This document shows positions 7,208 through 15,662 of a DNA stretch of 56,423 nt, one piece after another. The stretch spans positions 25,298 to 81,720 of the forward strand of contig FR899723.1 in the NCBI GenBank assembly GCA_000437275.1, given 5' to 3'. Position numbers and translations under genes: made by a program. This DNA is from Clostridium sp. CAG:411 (GTDB taxonomy: Bacteria > Bacillota > Clostridia > Lachnospirales > Lachnospiraceae). The notes beneath the pieces were generated by a model that worked only from the letters and a program-made list of their open reading frames with translations, had not been told where the DNA came from and did no database searches. How positions within the stretch are numbered: the first letter of the stretch is position 1; every line of letters starts with the position of its first letter.

Positions 7208-8611
7208 TTATTCTTCTGGCAGTTCTGCTAATCTTCTTTCCGCTTGTGCACTTAAACTTGAATTTCCTGAATAGTTATTTATAATCTGCTTGTAGTATTT
7301 TCTCGCATTTGTATTATCTCCAGTTCTCTGGTAAGTTCTTCCCAAATAGTACATTGCGTCTACATTATCCGAACTATATTTTAATGCAAGTTTCAATGCT
7401 GTGATTGCTTCATCGTATCTTCCTTTTGCGTATGCCGCATATCCTTCTTTGTACTTCACCTTCGACATATTTGTAAATGTCTCTTCTTTTATCATATTAT
7501 ATAACTCTTTTGCAGCTTTACTATCAAACTTGCTGATATTTATCTTTATAAGCTTTTCAGCAGCAACATCCTTCTCACCGCCAATATATAATGTAACTGC
7601 TTTCAAAAAGTTATTATAAGCAGCTTCATCCACCGCCTCTTCTTTTACCTTTTTTAATTGTGCTTCCAAATCTTTATTCTTTTGCTCTAACTGCTTCTTC
7701 TCATTTTCTAAGGTTTGCATCTGAGAAGACATATTCGTCTGTTCTTCTGCCATATCCACTGCCTCTTTGTTATACTTATCGGCAATGGCACTTTCTCTTG
7801 TCGGTAATACTAAGAATACAACTGCAAGGAAACCAATTACTACACCAATTAACAAATGCAAAAATGACCATTTATTAATCTTCCCATCTCGCAATACTGG
7901 CTCAGGAGCAAAAAACTGTGGGTCTTCCGCCTTTTCTAAGGCACGACCTTTTCCCTGCACCCTTTTTGTGGCCTCGCGTTCTATTTTAACAGCGTTTGGA
8001 TTTACACCCAGTTCTGTTAAATATCGCAATGTAATTGTATTGGATATATCAATTTTCTGTGCCTTTCTAAGACACTTTACTGCCTTCTCATTTTCTGCCT
8101 GATTCATATATAGCAGTGCCAACAATTGATGGGCAGCCAAATATTTAGGCTGTGCAGATACTACTTTTTTCAACTGTAAAATAGCCAAATCACAGTTTCC
8201 ACCCTTTGCCTGACTCAATGCATAATTGTATTTCTTTATAATCTGATTTGCATTGTGCAGTTTAGATGGATTATCCTGAAGCAAATTCATATAATAGTCT
8301 GCTTCATTTTCATCTTCCTGATAATTTTTACTAAGCACCCACTCCGTCAAAGCAAGTACCGTCTCGCCAATTTCATTGTATATCAGCCCTAATAAATTTC
8401 TGGCATCCGTATTATTACGGTTAAACTGCAAACTATTTTTTAATGAAACAATAGCTCCAGATAAATCTCTAACCTTCGCCTTACTCAATCCATCATTATA
8501 ATATTGATTGGATAAGTTATATAATCTTCTATATACTGTAATATCCGCATTACATCCGTCACAACGTTTCTTCTGAAACGATATTATTTTCCCACATTTT
8601 GGACATTTCAT
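7208..8611 (-). CDS. Zinc-ribbon, TPR-repeat membrane protein
   Basis: A 467-residue protein of unknown function. A rubredoxin-like zinc ribbon opens it (C3-x2-C6 and C17-x2-C20). TPR repeats fill about 30-205. One membrane segment lies at 248-269, a Lys/Glu/Gln-rich coiled coil at about 282-325, and a second TPR group at about 385-460. The topology suggests a cytoplasmic N-terminal half and an extracytoplasmic C-terminal half, or the reverse. The ATG at 8611 is chosen because AGGAAG precedes it and the zinc ribbon starts there; an upstream ATG at 8689 has its ribosome site too close. TPR proteins of this form usually scaffold complexes; nothing here names the partner. Confidence 0.85.
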   Translation of the reverse strand: MKCPKCGKIISFQKKRCDGCNADITVYRRLYNLSNQYYNDGLSKAKVRDLSGAIVSLKNSLQFNRNNTDARNLLGLIYNEIGETVLALTEWVLSKNYQEDENEADYYMNLLQDNPSKLHNANQIIKKYNYALSQAKGGNCDLAILQLKKVVSAQPKYLAAHQLLALLYMNQAENEKAVKCLRKAQKIDISNTITLRYLTELGVNPNAVKIEREATKRVQGKGRALEKAEDPQFFAPEPVLRDGKINKWSFLHLLIGVVIGFLAVVFLVLPTRESAIADKYNKEAVDMAEEQTNMSSQMQTLENEKKQLEQKNKDLEAQLKKVKEEAVDEAAYNNFLKAVTLYIGGEKDVAAEKLIKINISKFDSKAAKELYNMIKEETFTNMSKVKYKEGYAAYAKGRYDEAITALKLALKYSSDNVDAMYYLGRTYQRTGDNTNARKYYKQIINNYSGNSSLSAQAERRLAELPEE

Positions 8612-8715
8612 AATTTTTTTCTTCCTATCTACAATAAATCTTTTTCTCTCTTTGTCAGATAACAAATACTGGTATCTGTTTACATTCACCTTAAAATTTT
8701 TAAAATAAATACAAC

Positions 8716-8754
8716 AACCGATAGCACAATATTTATCTTACTGTGCTATCGGTT
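8716..8754 (-). terminator. Terminator of the 44-aa gene
   Basis: Perfect 13-bp stem AACCGATAGCACA (8716-8728) with 8742-8754, U-rich on the minus-strand side. It follows the 44-codon gene by about 60 bp. Confidence 0.75.
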
Positions 8755-8817
8755 TCTTTACCTTCATGCCAATACACTCTAACCTATATCCCATCAAAAC
8801 ATATTGACAAAAAAGCA

Positions 8818-8952
8818 TTATTTTTCAGTATTAATAATCTGGTTAATCAACTCAACCACATCAACGGTATTTCCCTGACCAATCGAATCTTCAATTTCTT
8901 CAACTTCAAGACTTGGCTTAAATTTTTTTAATTCTTCCTCAAAGTTTAACAT
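8818..8952 (-). CDS. Small acidic protein, 44 residues
   Basis: A 44-codon ORF beginning MLNFEEELKKFKPSLEVEEI. It has GGAG nine bases before the ATG, a clean stop and a strong terminator downstream, all of which argue that it is real. The N-terminal half is amphipathic and strongly charged, and the C-terminal half (about 27-40) looks like a hydrophobic-faced helix. There is no signal peptide. A weak promoter TTGTAG-17-TAGTAT may lie upstream. I believe similar small proteins occur in Lachnospiraceae, but I cannot assign a function. It lies between the TPR gene and the FapA-like gene. Confidence 0.7.
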   Translation of the reverse strand: MLNFEEELKKFKPSLEVEEIEDSIGQGNTVDVVELINQIINTEK

Positions 8953-9207
8953 ATGACTTCACTCCATCTATTTACAAAATCCTACTATTTCTATACTACG
9001 GTAACTATTCTCTCCCTACAAGCAAACATCATCTGCTATAAAAAATATATACACCTCAAGAAAATCGATAATCTTTCCCAATAAGTGTCGCTAGTTTGCA
9101 TAGATAGGTTTTAGGCAACAATGCCAAATAGTCACAAAACACTAAGACAATGATAATAGTTTTGCCAATAAAAAGTCAATAGTTTTCTTCTAAATTTTAT
9201 AAAAAGT

Positions 9208-10593
9208 TTAAAGATTTGCCACAAATTCTAATTCAAGTCCTTTTTTCTGATAATATACATTATAATTCTCTGTTTTTATCATTTCTCGAACCCCATTTAT
9301 CGTTAATATTACGCCTGGATAAATGGACTTTAGGACAATTACTCGTGGATTAGAAATTTTGGACATCACTTCGATTACTGCTTCCTTTTCTCTCTGTACA
9401 TCAGTCAAGGCTGCTTCCTTTTCAATTTTAGCACGCATAACAGTAGTCTTTAATCCTCTAAGTTCTTCATTATCTGGCTGGGCTTTAAGTACATCCTCTA
9501 TTTTTTTCTTGGAAATTTTCAACTTTTCAATATTACTAAGAATCTCTTTATTCTTATCTTCTAACTGCTCCAATTTCGAATATAAATTCTCGCTGCTTCC
9601 AACCTCAATTACCGTTTTTACCTCTTTCATATTACCAATCAGGGTCGCCTCTACTTCACGGTAAGCTTCTACCCTTCCCCCAACAATAATGCCATATTTT
9701 CCTGCTACATTCACGCTTTCTTCACACTTAATATTGCAATGCATCAATGCATTTGCAGAAACATTTCCTTTGGCTTCAATGGTAACTTGTTCAAAAAATT
9801 TTCCCGATACATTACCCCCTGCATGAATACGTCCTTTTCCATTTCCCTGCATTCCATTTTTCAATACAATATTTTTTCTTGCCACTAGATTTGCAGCTTC
9901 CACGCATCCATTTACTTCTATATTTCCATTTGCTCGCACTTCTGCCCCTGTCAATACATTTCCTTTAATCACAACATCACCCGCAAAGGTCACTCCGCCA
10001 GTAGCAATTGATACATCCCCTTTAATAATCAATACATTGTTTACCTCTAGCATGTTCCCTTTTAATGTCACTTTTCCTGTTATTGCAGCACGATACACCT
10101 TTTTATCCTCTGAAACAAGAAAACCTTTTCCTTTTAAAGGCAATAAATCTTTTCCTTTTCTGGCATGAATAGTCTGTCCTTTCACATCCATTCCATCTGT
10201 ACCATTCGTAGCAGAATGATAGTAGACAATATCCTGGTTTTCTTCTGCAACCGGAACTTCCCCCATACTTTTATAATCTACGGAACCATCTTTTAATATC
10301 CTTGGTTTTAAGTTTACATTCGTCTCAAATAAACATTCATAATACCCATCTTTTCCATTTACTGGCTCACTTCCACAAGCAATCGGTATATCCATATAAA
10401 AACGTTTTTCCTCTATAATAGACTTTAGTTCTTTTTCATCCACGCCATACACTATATTTTCCTTGGCAATTCTCTCTTTCAAATCTTCTAGTGTATATAC
10501 CTCTCCACTGGCAGGAGACACATTAATACTGGCTTGCATTGCATCTTTGGAAATCCAGACGGATATCGTTTTCTCTATCTTTTCATCTAACAT
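9208..10593 (-). CDS. FapA (DUF342) family protein
   Basis: A 461-residue cytoplasmic protein of the DUF342/FapA family (flagellar assembly protein A; polymerising beta-helix proteins). An N-terminal domain of about 150 residues is followed by a right-handed beta-helix, seen as repeated short G-rich turns such as 'GDVVIKGNV' and 'GNIEVNGCV' between about 165 and 320. A coiled coil follows at about 325-400, then a C-terminal beta domain. GGGGGAG stands six bases before the ATG, with a TTGCGT-17-TATAAT promoter upstream. No flagellar gene is near, so the flagellar name need not apply. Confidence 0.88.
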   Translation of the reverse strand: MLDEKIEKTISVWISKDAMQASINVSPASGEVYTLEDLKERIAKENIVYGVDEKELKSIIEEKRFYMDIPIACGSEPVNGKDGYYECLFETNVNLKPRILKDGSVDYKSMGEVPVAEENQDIVYYHSATNGTDGMDVKGQTIHARKGKDLLPLKGKGFLVSEDKKVYRAAITGKVTLKGNMLEVNNVLIIKGDVSIATGGVTFAGDVVIKGNVLTGAEVRANGNIEVNGCVEAANLVARKNIVLKNGMQGNGKGRIHAGGNVSGKFFEQVTIEAKGNVSANALMHCNIKCEESVNVAGKYGIIVGGRVEAYREVEATLIGNMKEVKTVIEVGSSENLYSKLEQLEDKNKEILSNIEKLKISKKKIEDVLKAQPDNEELRGLKTTVMRAKIEKEAALTDVQREKEAVIEVMSKISNPRVIVLKSIYPGVILTINGVREMIKTENYNVYYQKKGLELEFVANL

Positions 10594-10637
10594 AGAACTC
10601 CCCCTATCTATTTTACCCCCGCATACTTATTTGTATA

Positions 10638-10666
10638 ATTATACCATTTTTTCAAAAATTACGCAA
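10638..10666 (-). promoter_or_regulatory. Promoter of the FapA-like gene
   Basis: TTGCGT (10661-10666), 17-bp spacer, TATAAT (10638-10643) on the minus strand. Confidence 0.6.
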
Positions 10667-10708
10667 ATAATTCTCCATTTTCGCATTTTTATTATACATT
10701 TTAACCAC

Positions 10709-10745
10709 AAAAAGACCAGCCACTTTACAAGCAGCCGGTCTTTTT
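10709..10745 (-). terminator. Terminator of valS
   Basis: Stem AAAAAGACC (10709-10717) with GGTCTTTTT (10737-10745), about 80 bp after valS. It could work in either direction. Confidence 0.7.
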
Positions 10746-10822
10746 ACACAATACAAATCTACCTATTTCGCATATCATTTATGCTTTTTTAATTTCAATT
10801 TTTAACACAGTTATTCTATTTC

Positions 10823-13492
10823 TTACTTTCTAAGCTGTGCCAAACGTTCCTGTACCTGTCGCATCATATCTGTATATTTTTCTAATTTAGCTCTTTCTTC
10901 TTCAATTTTTGCCTTTGGTGCTTTGCTTACAAACTTTTCATTATTAAGCATACCATTGGAACGCTTTAATTCACCCTGCAATTTTTTCTCTTCTTTTTCC
11001 AAACGCTCAATTTCTTTTTCAATATCAACCAATTCAGCAAATGGCATATAAATTGTAGCTCCGTGAATTACAGTGGAAACTGCATCTTCTGCAATTCCTG
11101 CTTTATCCTCCTGAATAGCAACTTCATTGGCATATCCAAGTGTTGCAAAAAAGACTTTGTTTGTCTTAAAGATGTCACGCACCTTTTCATCTTCTGATAC
11201 CACATAAACCATAGCTTTTTTGCTAGGTGGCACATTCATTTCTGCACGCACATTACGAATACCCTTAACGGCAGCTTTAATCGTTTCTACCGCATTTTCA
11301 TCTGTTGCAAAATTCCAGTCCTCTTTAAATTCAGGCCATGCTGTAATCATGATAGAATCTGCTTCTTTTTCACCCAATGCTTCCTGCAATGTACAGAAGA
11401 TTTCTTCTGTGATAAATGGCATATATGGATGCAACAACTTTAATGACTGAATCAATACTGTCTTTAATGTCCACAAAGCAGCATCCTTTGTCTGGTCCTC
11501 ATCATTGTATAAACGAGGTTTTACCATTTCAATATACCAATCGCAAAATTCTTCCCAGATAAAGTCATATACTTTCTGTACTGCAATACCAAGCTCATAA
11601 CCTTCCATATTTTCAGTTACATCTTTTGCAAGTGTATTTACTTTAGATAAAATCCACTTATCTGCCTGTGTAAGTTTTGTCAAATCTACACTGTTTACAT
11701 CTCCTGCTTTTTCCAAATTCATCATAATAAATCTGGATGCGTTCCATACTTTATTAGCAAAGTTTCTGCTTGCTTCCACACGCTCCATATAGAAACGCAT
11801 ATCATTTCCAGGTGCATTACCTGTAATAAGAGTAAGACGAAGTGCATCTGCACCATACTGATCGATAATCTCCAATGGGTCAATTCCGTTTCCTAATGAT
11901 TTACTCATCTTACGTCCCTGAGAGTCACGAACCAATCCATGGATCAATACAGTATTAAATGGTACCTCATCCATCTGTTCAATACCAGAGAATACCATAC
12001 GGATTACCCAGAAGAAAATAATATCATATCCAGTTACTAATACGTTCGTAGGATAGAAGTAATCCAACTCTTCTGTCTTTTCTGGCCAGCCTAAGGTTGA
12101 AAATGGCCATAATGCAGAACTAAACCAAGTATCCAATGTATCTGGGTCCTGTGTAAGCTTATCATGACCACATTTTGGACAAGTACATGGCTTGTTATCA
12201 CTTCTTGCAACTACAATCTCACCACACTTATCACAGTAATAAGCTGGGATTCTGTGTCCCCACCATAACTGTCTGGAAATACACCAATCTCTGATTCCTT
12301 CTAACCAGTGAAGATAGGTCTTGTCAAAATGTTCTGGTACAAAACGAAGCTTATTACTCTTAAGTGCTTCAATTGCCGGCTTTGCAAGTTCCTCCATCTT
12401 TACGAACCACTGCTGCTTAATCATTGGCTCTACTGTAGCCTTACAACGATCATGTGTACCAACGTTATGTGTATGATCCTCTACCCTTACTAACAATCCC
12501 ATGCTATCTAATTCAGCAACAATCTGTTTTCTTGCCTCATAACGATCAAGCCCTGCAAATTTACCACCTTTTTCGTTAATGGTAGCATCATCATTCATTA
12601 CATTGATTTCTTCTAAGTTATGACGTTTACCGACTTCAAAGTCATTAGGGTCATGTGCTGGTGTAATCTTAACCACACCAGTACCAAATTCGCGATCCAC
12701 GTAAGCATCTGCTACAACTGGAATTTCCTTATTCACGATTGGTAATAATACTTTCTTACCAATGATATCCTGATACCTCTCATCATCTGGATGTACAGCC
12801 ACAGCAGTATCTCCAAGCATAGTTTCTGGACGTGTAGTAGCGATTTCTACAAATCTGCCTTCTTCTCCTACGATTGGATACTTAATGTGCCAGAAATGTC
12901 CAGCCTGCTCCACATGTTCTACCTCTGCATCAGAAATGGACGTCTGACATACCGGACACCAGTTGATAATGCGGGAACCTTTGTAAATAAGTCCTTTTTC
13001 ATGTAATTTACAGAATACTTCCTCAACAGCCTTGGAACATCCCTCATCCATAGTAAAACGTTCTCTATCCCAGTCACAGGAAGAACCAATCTTTTTAAGC
13101 TGGCCAGTAATCGTTCCGCCATACTCCTTCTTCCATTCCCAAGCCTTTTCAAGGAAACCATCTCTTCCAAGATCCTCCTTATTGATTCCTTGCTCTTTTA
13201 AAGAGTTAATTACCTTAACCTCCGTTGCAATACTTGCATGGTCAGTTCCAGGAACCCAAAGTGCATTGTATCCTTGCATACGTTTGAAACGAATTAAAAT
13301 ATCTTGCATCGTATTATCCAACGCATGACCCATGTGTAATTTACCAGTAATATTTGGTGGTGGCATTACAATAGAAAACGGTTTCTTACTGCGATCCACT
13401 TCTGCATGAAAATACTTATTCTTTAACCATTTGTCGTACAATCTGCCCTCTATCTCCTGCGGATTGTAAGTCTTTTCTAGTTCTTTTGCCAT
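10823..13492 (-). CDS. valS: Valyl-tRNA synthetase
   Basis: Class I synthetase that charges tRNA-Val with valine using ATP. The 889 residues hold the HIGH-type motif HMGH at 53-56 in the block PPPNITGKLHMGHALD, an editing domain in the middle (WCPVCQ zinc site, GTGVVKITPAHDPNDF), a second zinc-binding insertion (CDKCGE and CPKCG), the KMSKS motif in GRKMSKSLGNG, and a C-terminal coiled-coil arm after the anticodon domain. Length is normal. The ATG at 13492 is preferred to the ATG at 13498 because AAGGAAG gives proper spacing only for it. Expression is controlled by a T-box leader upstream. Confidence 0.98.
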   Translation of the reverse strand: MAKELEKTYNPQEIEGRLYDKWLKNKYFHAEVDRSKKPFSIVMPPPNITGKLHMGHALDNTMQDILIRFKRMQGYNALWVPGTDHASIATEVKVINSLKEQGINKEDLGRDGFLEKAWEWKKEYGGTITGQLKKIGSSCDWDRERFTMDEGCSKAVEEVFCKLHEKGLIYKGSRIINWCPVCQTSISDAEVEHVEQAGHFWHIKYPIVGEEGRFVEIATTRPETMLGDTAVAVHPDDERYQDIIGKKVLLPIVNKEIPVVADAYVDREFGTGVVKITPAHDPNDFEVGKRHNLEEINVMNDDATINEKGGKFAGLDRYEARKQIVAELDSMGLLVRVEDHTHNVGTHDRCKATVEPMIKQQWFVKMEELAKPAIEALKSNKLRFVPEHFDKTYLHWLEGIRDWCISRQLWWGHRIPAYYCDKCGEIVVARSDNKPCTCPKCGHDKLTQDPDTLDTWFSSALWPFSTLGWPEKTEELDYFYPTNVLVTGYDIIFFWVIRMVFSGIEQMDEVPFNTVLIHGLVRDSQGRKMSKSLGNGIDPLEIIDQYGADALRLTLITGNAPGNDMRFYMERVEASRNFANKVWNASRFIMMNLEKAGDVNSVDLTKLTQADKWILSKVNTLAKDVTENMEGYELGIAVQKVYDFIWEEFCDWYIEMVKPRLYNDEDQTKDAALWTLKTVLIQSLKLLHPYMPFITEEIFCTLQEALGEKEADSIMITAWPEFKEDWNFATDENAVETIKAAVKGIRNVRAEMNVPPSKKAMVYVVSEDEKVRDIFKTNKVFFATLGYANEVAIQEDKAGIAEDAVSTVIHGATIYMPFAELVDIEKEIERLEKEEKKLQGELKRSNGMLNNEKFVSKAPKAKIEEERAKLEKYTDMMRQVQERLAQLRK

Positions 13493-13604
13493 AATCATCT
13501 TCCTTTATCGTTTTATTTAGGTTCTGGCACCTAGTAGCCGGTGGAATATCCGCATCCAAACGGAGCCCTTTGTTACAAAATAACAATCACAATGACAAAT
13601 CCTA

Positions 13605-13858
13605 TAACAAAAAAACGGTTCTCCCTCCCGAAAGGACGAAGAACCGTGGTACCACCTTTTTTTATGCTATGAAATATCTCATATCACCTTATCGCCTTTA
13701 ACGAAGCTACCCGTCGTTTCCTACTATTTTCAAAAACGCTGTTCCAGAGCTACCTTCCATAGTCACTTCTTTAGAACATCTTCCAGCAAAGATAAACTTT
13801 AATGTTCCTCTCTGAAAAGGTTACCTATGTACTCCTCTCCTTCTTTACATTTCCATAT
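13605..13858 (-). ncRNA. T-box leader of valS
   Basis: The conserved T-box segment AAGGTGGTACCACGG (about 13645-13658 on the minus strand) pairs in the antiterminator. It overlaps a terminator with arms 13615-13622 and 13640-13647 followed by TTTTTTTG. The Stem I part lies at about 13740-13840 and includes the AGAGAGG and GCTGGAAG elements typical of T-boxes. Uncharged tRNA-Val should favour read-through into valS. I could not settle the specifier codon; candidate GTA and GTG triplets are present. Confidence 0.92.
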
Positions 13859-13865
13859 ATCACTA

Positions 13866-13894
13866 ACTATAAAGGTTTTTTGCAGGTTTGTCAA
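13866..13894 (-). promoter_or_regulatory. Promoter of the valS T-box transcript
   Basis: TTGACA (13889-13894), 17-bp spacer, TATAGT (13866-13871) on the minus strand. Confidence 0.8.
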
Positions 13895-13932
13895 CGTAAA
13901 TTTCTATTCTGTCTCATCTTTCTTTCCTCATT

Positions 13933-14097
13933 GTCAAGCGGATATTCGCAATCCGCTCCGCTACTTGCTCATAACACGATTCGCTGCTAGTGCAGCATAT
14001 CAGAAGGGGCTTGTACCCCTCCTGATACAAGCAAGTCCCCACCCAACACTTATTGCTCTGCGCAATAGAAGTGGGGGACTTCCTTGATTGCGTTAAA
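13933..14097. repeat. Dispersed hairpin repeat, long copy A
   Basis: About 165 bp element. It begins GTCAAGCGG with a hairpin AGCGGAT-N7-ATCCGCT (13937-13957), contains a second hairpin TATCAGAAGGGG...CCCCTCCTGATA (about 13997-14027) and a third built on AAGTCCCC/GGGGACTT, and ends CTTGATTGCGTTAAAC. Its right end includes the sfsA stop codon. Parts recur at 37088, 40427 and 54808. It may also end sfsA transcription. Confidence 0.65.
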
Positions 14098-14776
14098 CAG
14101 TAAAACTATATGGAATTTTCTCGGAAATTTCCATACTATCCGGTTTTATCAGACAATCAAAGCACAAGATATGCACACCTGCTTTTTCTGCTTCCTTTAA
14201 AGCTTCTCCAAACTGTGGATGTGTTCTATCATTTGGCACAAACTTCCAAGCACCTTTCATCTGAATCACAAAAACAATATACGCCTCATATCCCTCTTTT
14301 CGACAGGCAATCAATTCTTTTATATGTTTAACTCCCCTTTCTGTAGGCGCATCTGGAAATCTGACAATTCCATCCTCCTCCAATGTCACTCCCTTAACTT
14401 CTAAAAAAATCTTTTTTTCTGGTGTCTCCACATAAAAATCAAAGCGAGAATTTTTATATTTTGTTTCTGGTCGATAGAAAACCACATCAGGAAATATGTG
14501 TTCTATATATTCTCCCACAACTTTATTCGGTGCCTGACTATCTATATTGACAAGCTTCTGCCCTTTATATACTGCTATTACATCATATCTTGTTTTCCGA
14601 TTTTTATTCTCTATGCAGTCTTCCAAAAAAACTCTTGCTCCCGGAAGAAATAATTCCTTACAACGAGCCGTATTTTTTACATGGCATTGTGTTTCTACTC
14701 CATCTATTTCTACAACTGCAACAAATCGATTTAATCGTTTTACAAATCTTCCTTCGCAAACATTTTTATAATGCAT
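14093..14776 (-). CDS. sfsA: SfsA family DNA/RNA nuclease-like protein
   Basis: SfsA (sugar fermentation stimulation protein A) family, 227 residues. It has an N-terminal OB-like domain (about 1-80) and a nuclease-like domain with RFDFYVE near 108-114, the conserved EVKGVTL near 125-131 and the FPDAPTERGVKHIKEL block near 139-154. The Asp/Glu-Val-Lys set resembles PD-(D/E)XK nucleases. GGAAGGAG precedes the ATG, and the gene overlaps the upstream HAD phosphatase by one base (TAATG), so the two are coupled. The stop codon lies inside the right end of a dispersed repeat, which may have trimmed or replaced the original C-terminus. The physiological role of SfsA is poorly defined. Confidence 0.93.
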   Translation of the reverse strand: MHYKNVCEGRFVKRLNRFVAVVEIDGVETQCHVKNTARCKELFLPGARVFLEDCIENKNRKTRYDVIAVYKGQKLVNIDSQAPNKVVGEYIEHIFPDVVFYRPETKYKNSRFDFYVETPEKKIFLEVKGVTLEEDGIVRFPDAPTERGVKHIKELIACRKEGYEAYIVFVIQMKGAWKFVPNDRTHPQFGEALKEAEKAGVHILCFDCLIKPDSMEISEKIPYSFTV

Positions 14777-15432
14777 TATATTCTCCTTCCCAGCAATTCC
14801 TGTCGCAATTGTTCTACCGTATCCACAATTACATCCGCACCCGCTTCTTCCAGTTCTTTTCTACCACCATACCCATAAGACACACCAATTACTGATATTC
14901 CTTTTGCATGTGCCCCCAGTACATCATATACTCTATCACCAATCATAACAATATTATCAGGTGTTGCTTGTGACAAACGGATTGCCTCTTCGACTACCTC
15001 TTCTTTTTCGCCTCTTCTCCCATCTAAAAAGCTTCCAACAATATGAGTAAAATACTGTTTTATCTTAAAATGCTCACAAATCTTCTCAACAAATATCGTA
15101 GGTTTCGAACTAGCAATTTCTAAAATGAAACCTTTTTCACTCAATTCTCTTAATAACGATTCCATTCCATCATATATTTCATTTTCATACAATCCTACGT
15201 TAGAGAAACGTTCTCTATATTTTTCAATCGCACTATCTATTTGCTCCTCTGGCAAATGATAAAATTCTGAAAATGATTTTTTTAAAGGTGGACCAATCAC
15301 TGGTTCTAACGCATCCAAGTCATTCACCTGTATTCCAAAATGCTGTAATGCATATTGAAAACTCTTTGTAATTCCTATTTTAGGGTCTGTAATAGTTCCA
15401 TCTAAATCAAATAGTATCACTTTCTGTTTCAT
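14776..15432 (-). CDS. HAD-superfamily phosphatase (phosphoglycolate phosphatase-like)
   Basis: A 218-residue cytoplasmic phosphohydrolase of HAD subfamily IA. Motif I is FDLDGTITD (8-16), with Asp9 the predicted nucleophile. Motif II is the ASSK segment near 106-109, and motif III/IV is VMIGDRVYDVLGA near 166-178. A helical cap lies between motifs I and II. AGAGG stands seven bases upstream of the ATG. The gene leads a two-gene unit with sfsA. Relatives act on phosphoglycolate, pyrophosphate or nucleotides; the substrate cannot be read from sequence. Confidence 0.88.
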   Translation of the reverse strand: MKQKVILFDLDGTITDPKIGITKSFQYALQHFGIQVNDLDALEPVIGPPLKKSFSEFYHLPEEQIDSAIEKYRERFSNVGLYENEIYDGMESLLRELSEKGFILEIASSKPTIFVEKICEHFKIKQYFTHIVGSFLDGRRGEKEEVVEEAIRLSQATPDNIVMIGDRVYDVLGAHAKGISVIGVSYGYGGRKELEEAGADVIVDTVEQLRQELLGRRI

Positions 15433-15481
15433 ACTTTTTCCTCTTTTCTATTGTTTTTTTCTATCTTTTGCTATAAAATAT

Positions 15482-15495
15482 CGAATATATGTTTG
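15482..15495. promoter_or_regulatory. Possible LexA (SOS) box
   Basis: CGAATATATGTTTG matches the Gram-positive LexA consensus CGAAC-N4-GTTYG at all but one fixed position. It lies in the divergent region between the HAD gene and the Y-family polymerase gene, just after a TATAAAAT sequence, 168 bp before the polymerase start. Confidence 0.45.
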
Positions 15496-15567
15496 TTTTT
15501 TTATTAGGAGTACAACACAAAATGATGATTTTCTCCCGTGCTTGTGCAAAAAGAATAAGAATCCCCT

Positions 15568-15573
15568 TATAAT
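15568..15573 (+). promoter_or_regulatory. Possible -10 of the Y-family polymerase gene
   Basis: TATAAT with TTGTGC 20 bp upstream; the spacer is longer than ideal. It would give a leader of about 80 bases. Confidence 0.35.
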
Positions 15574-15662
15574 ATATCCCCAAAGAAACATAAACGTAGA
15601 ACAAAAATCTATATTACTTATCGTCTTAACTAGTCAAAGTTTCAAATAATAGGAGGTCAAAA

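Noticed and set aside
9080..9180. Possible riboswitch downstream of the 44-aa gene promoter region (GGCAACAATGCC and similar)
   Set aside because: The short inverted repeat does not fit c-di-GMP, preQ1 or other classes I could recall, and no expression platform is visible.
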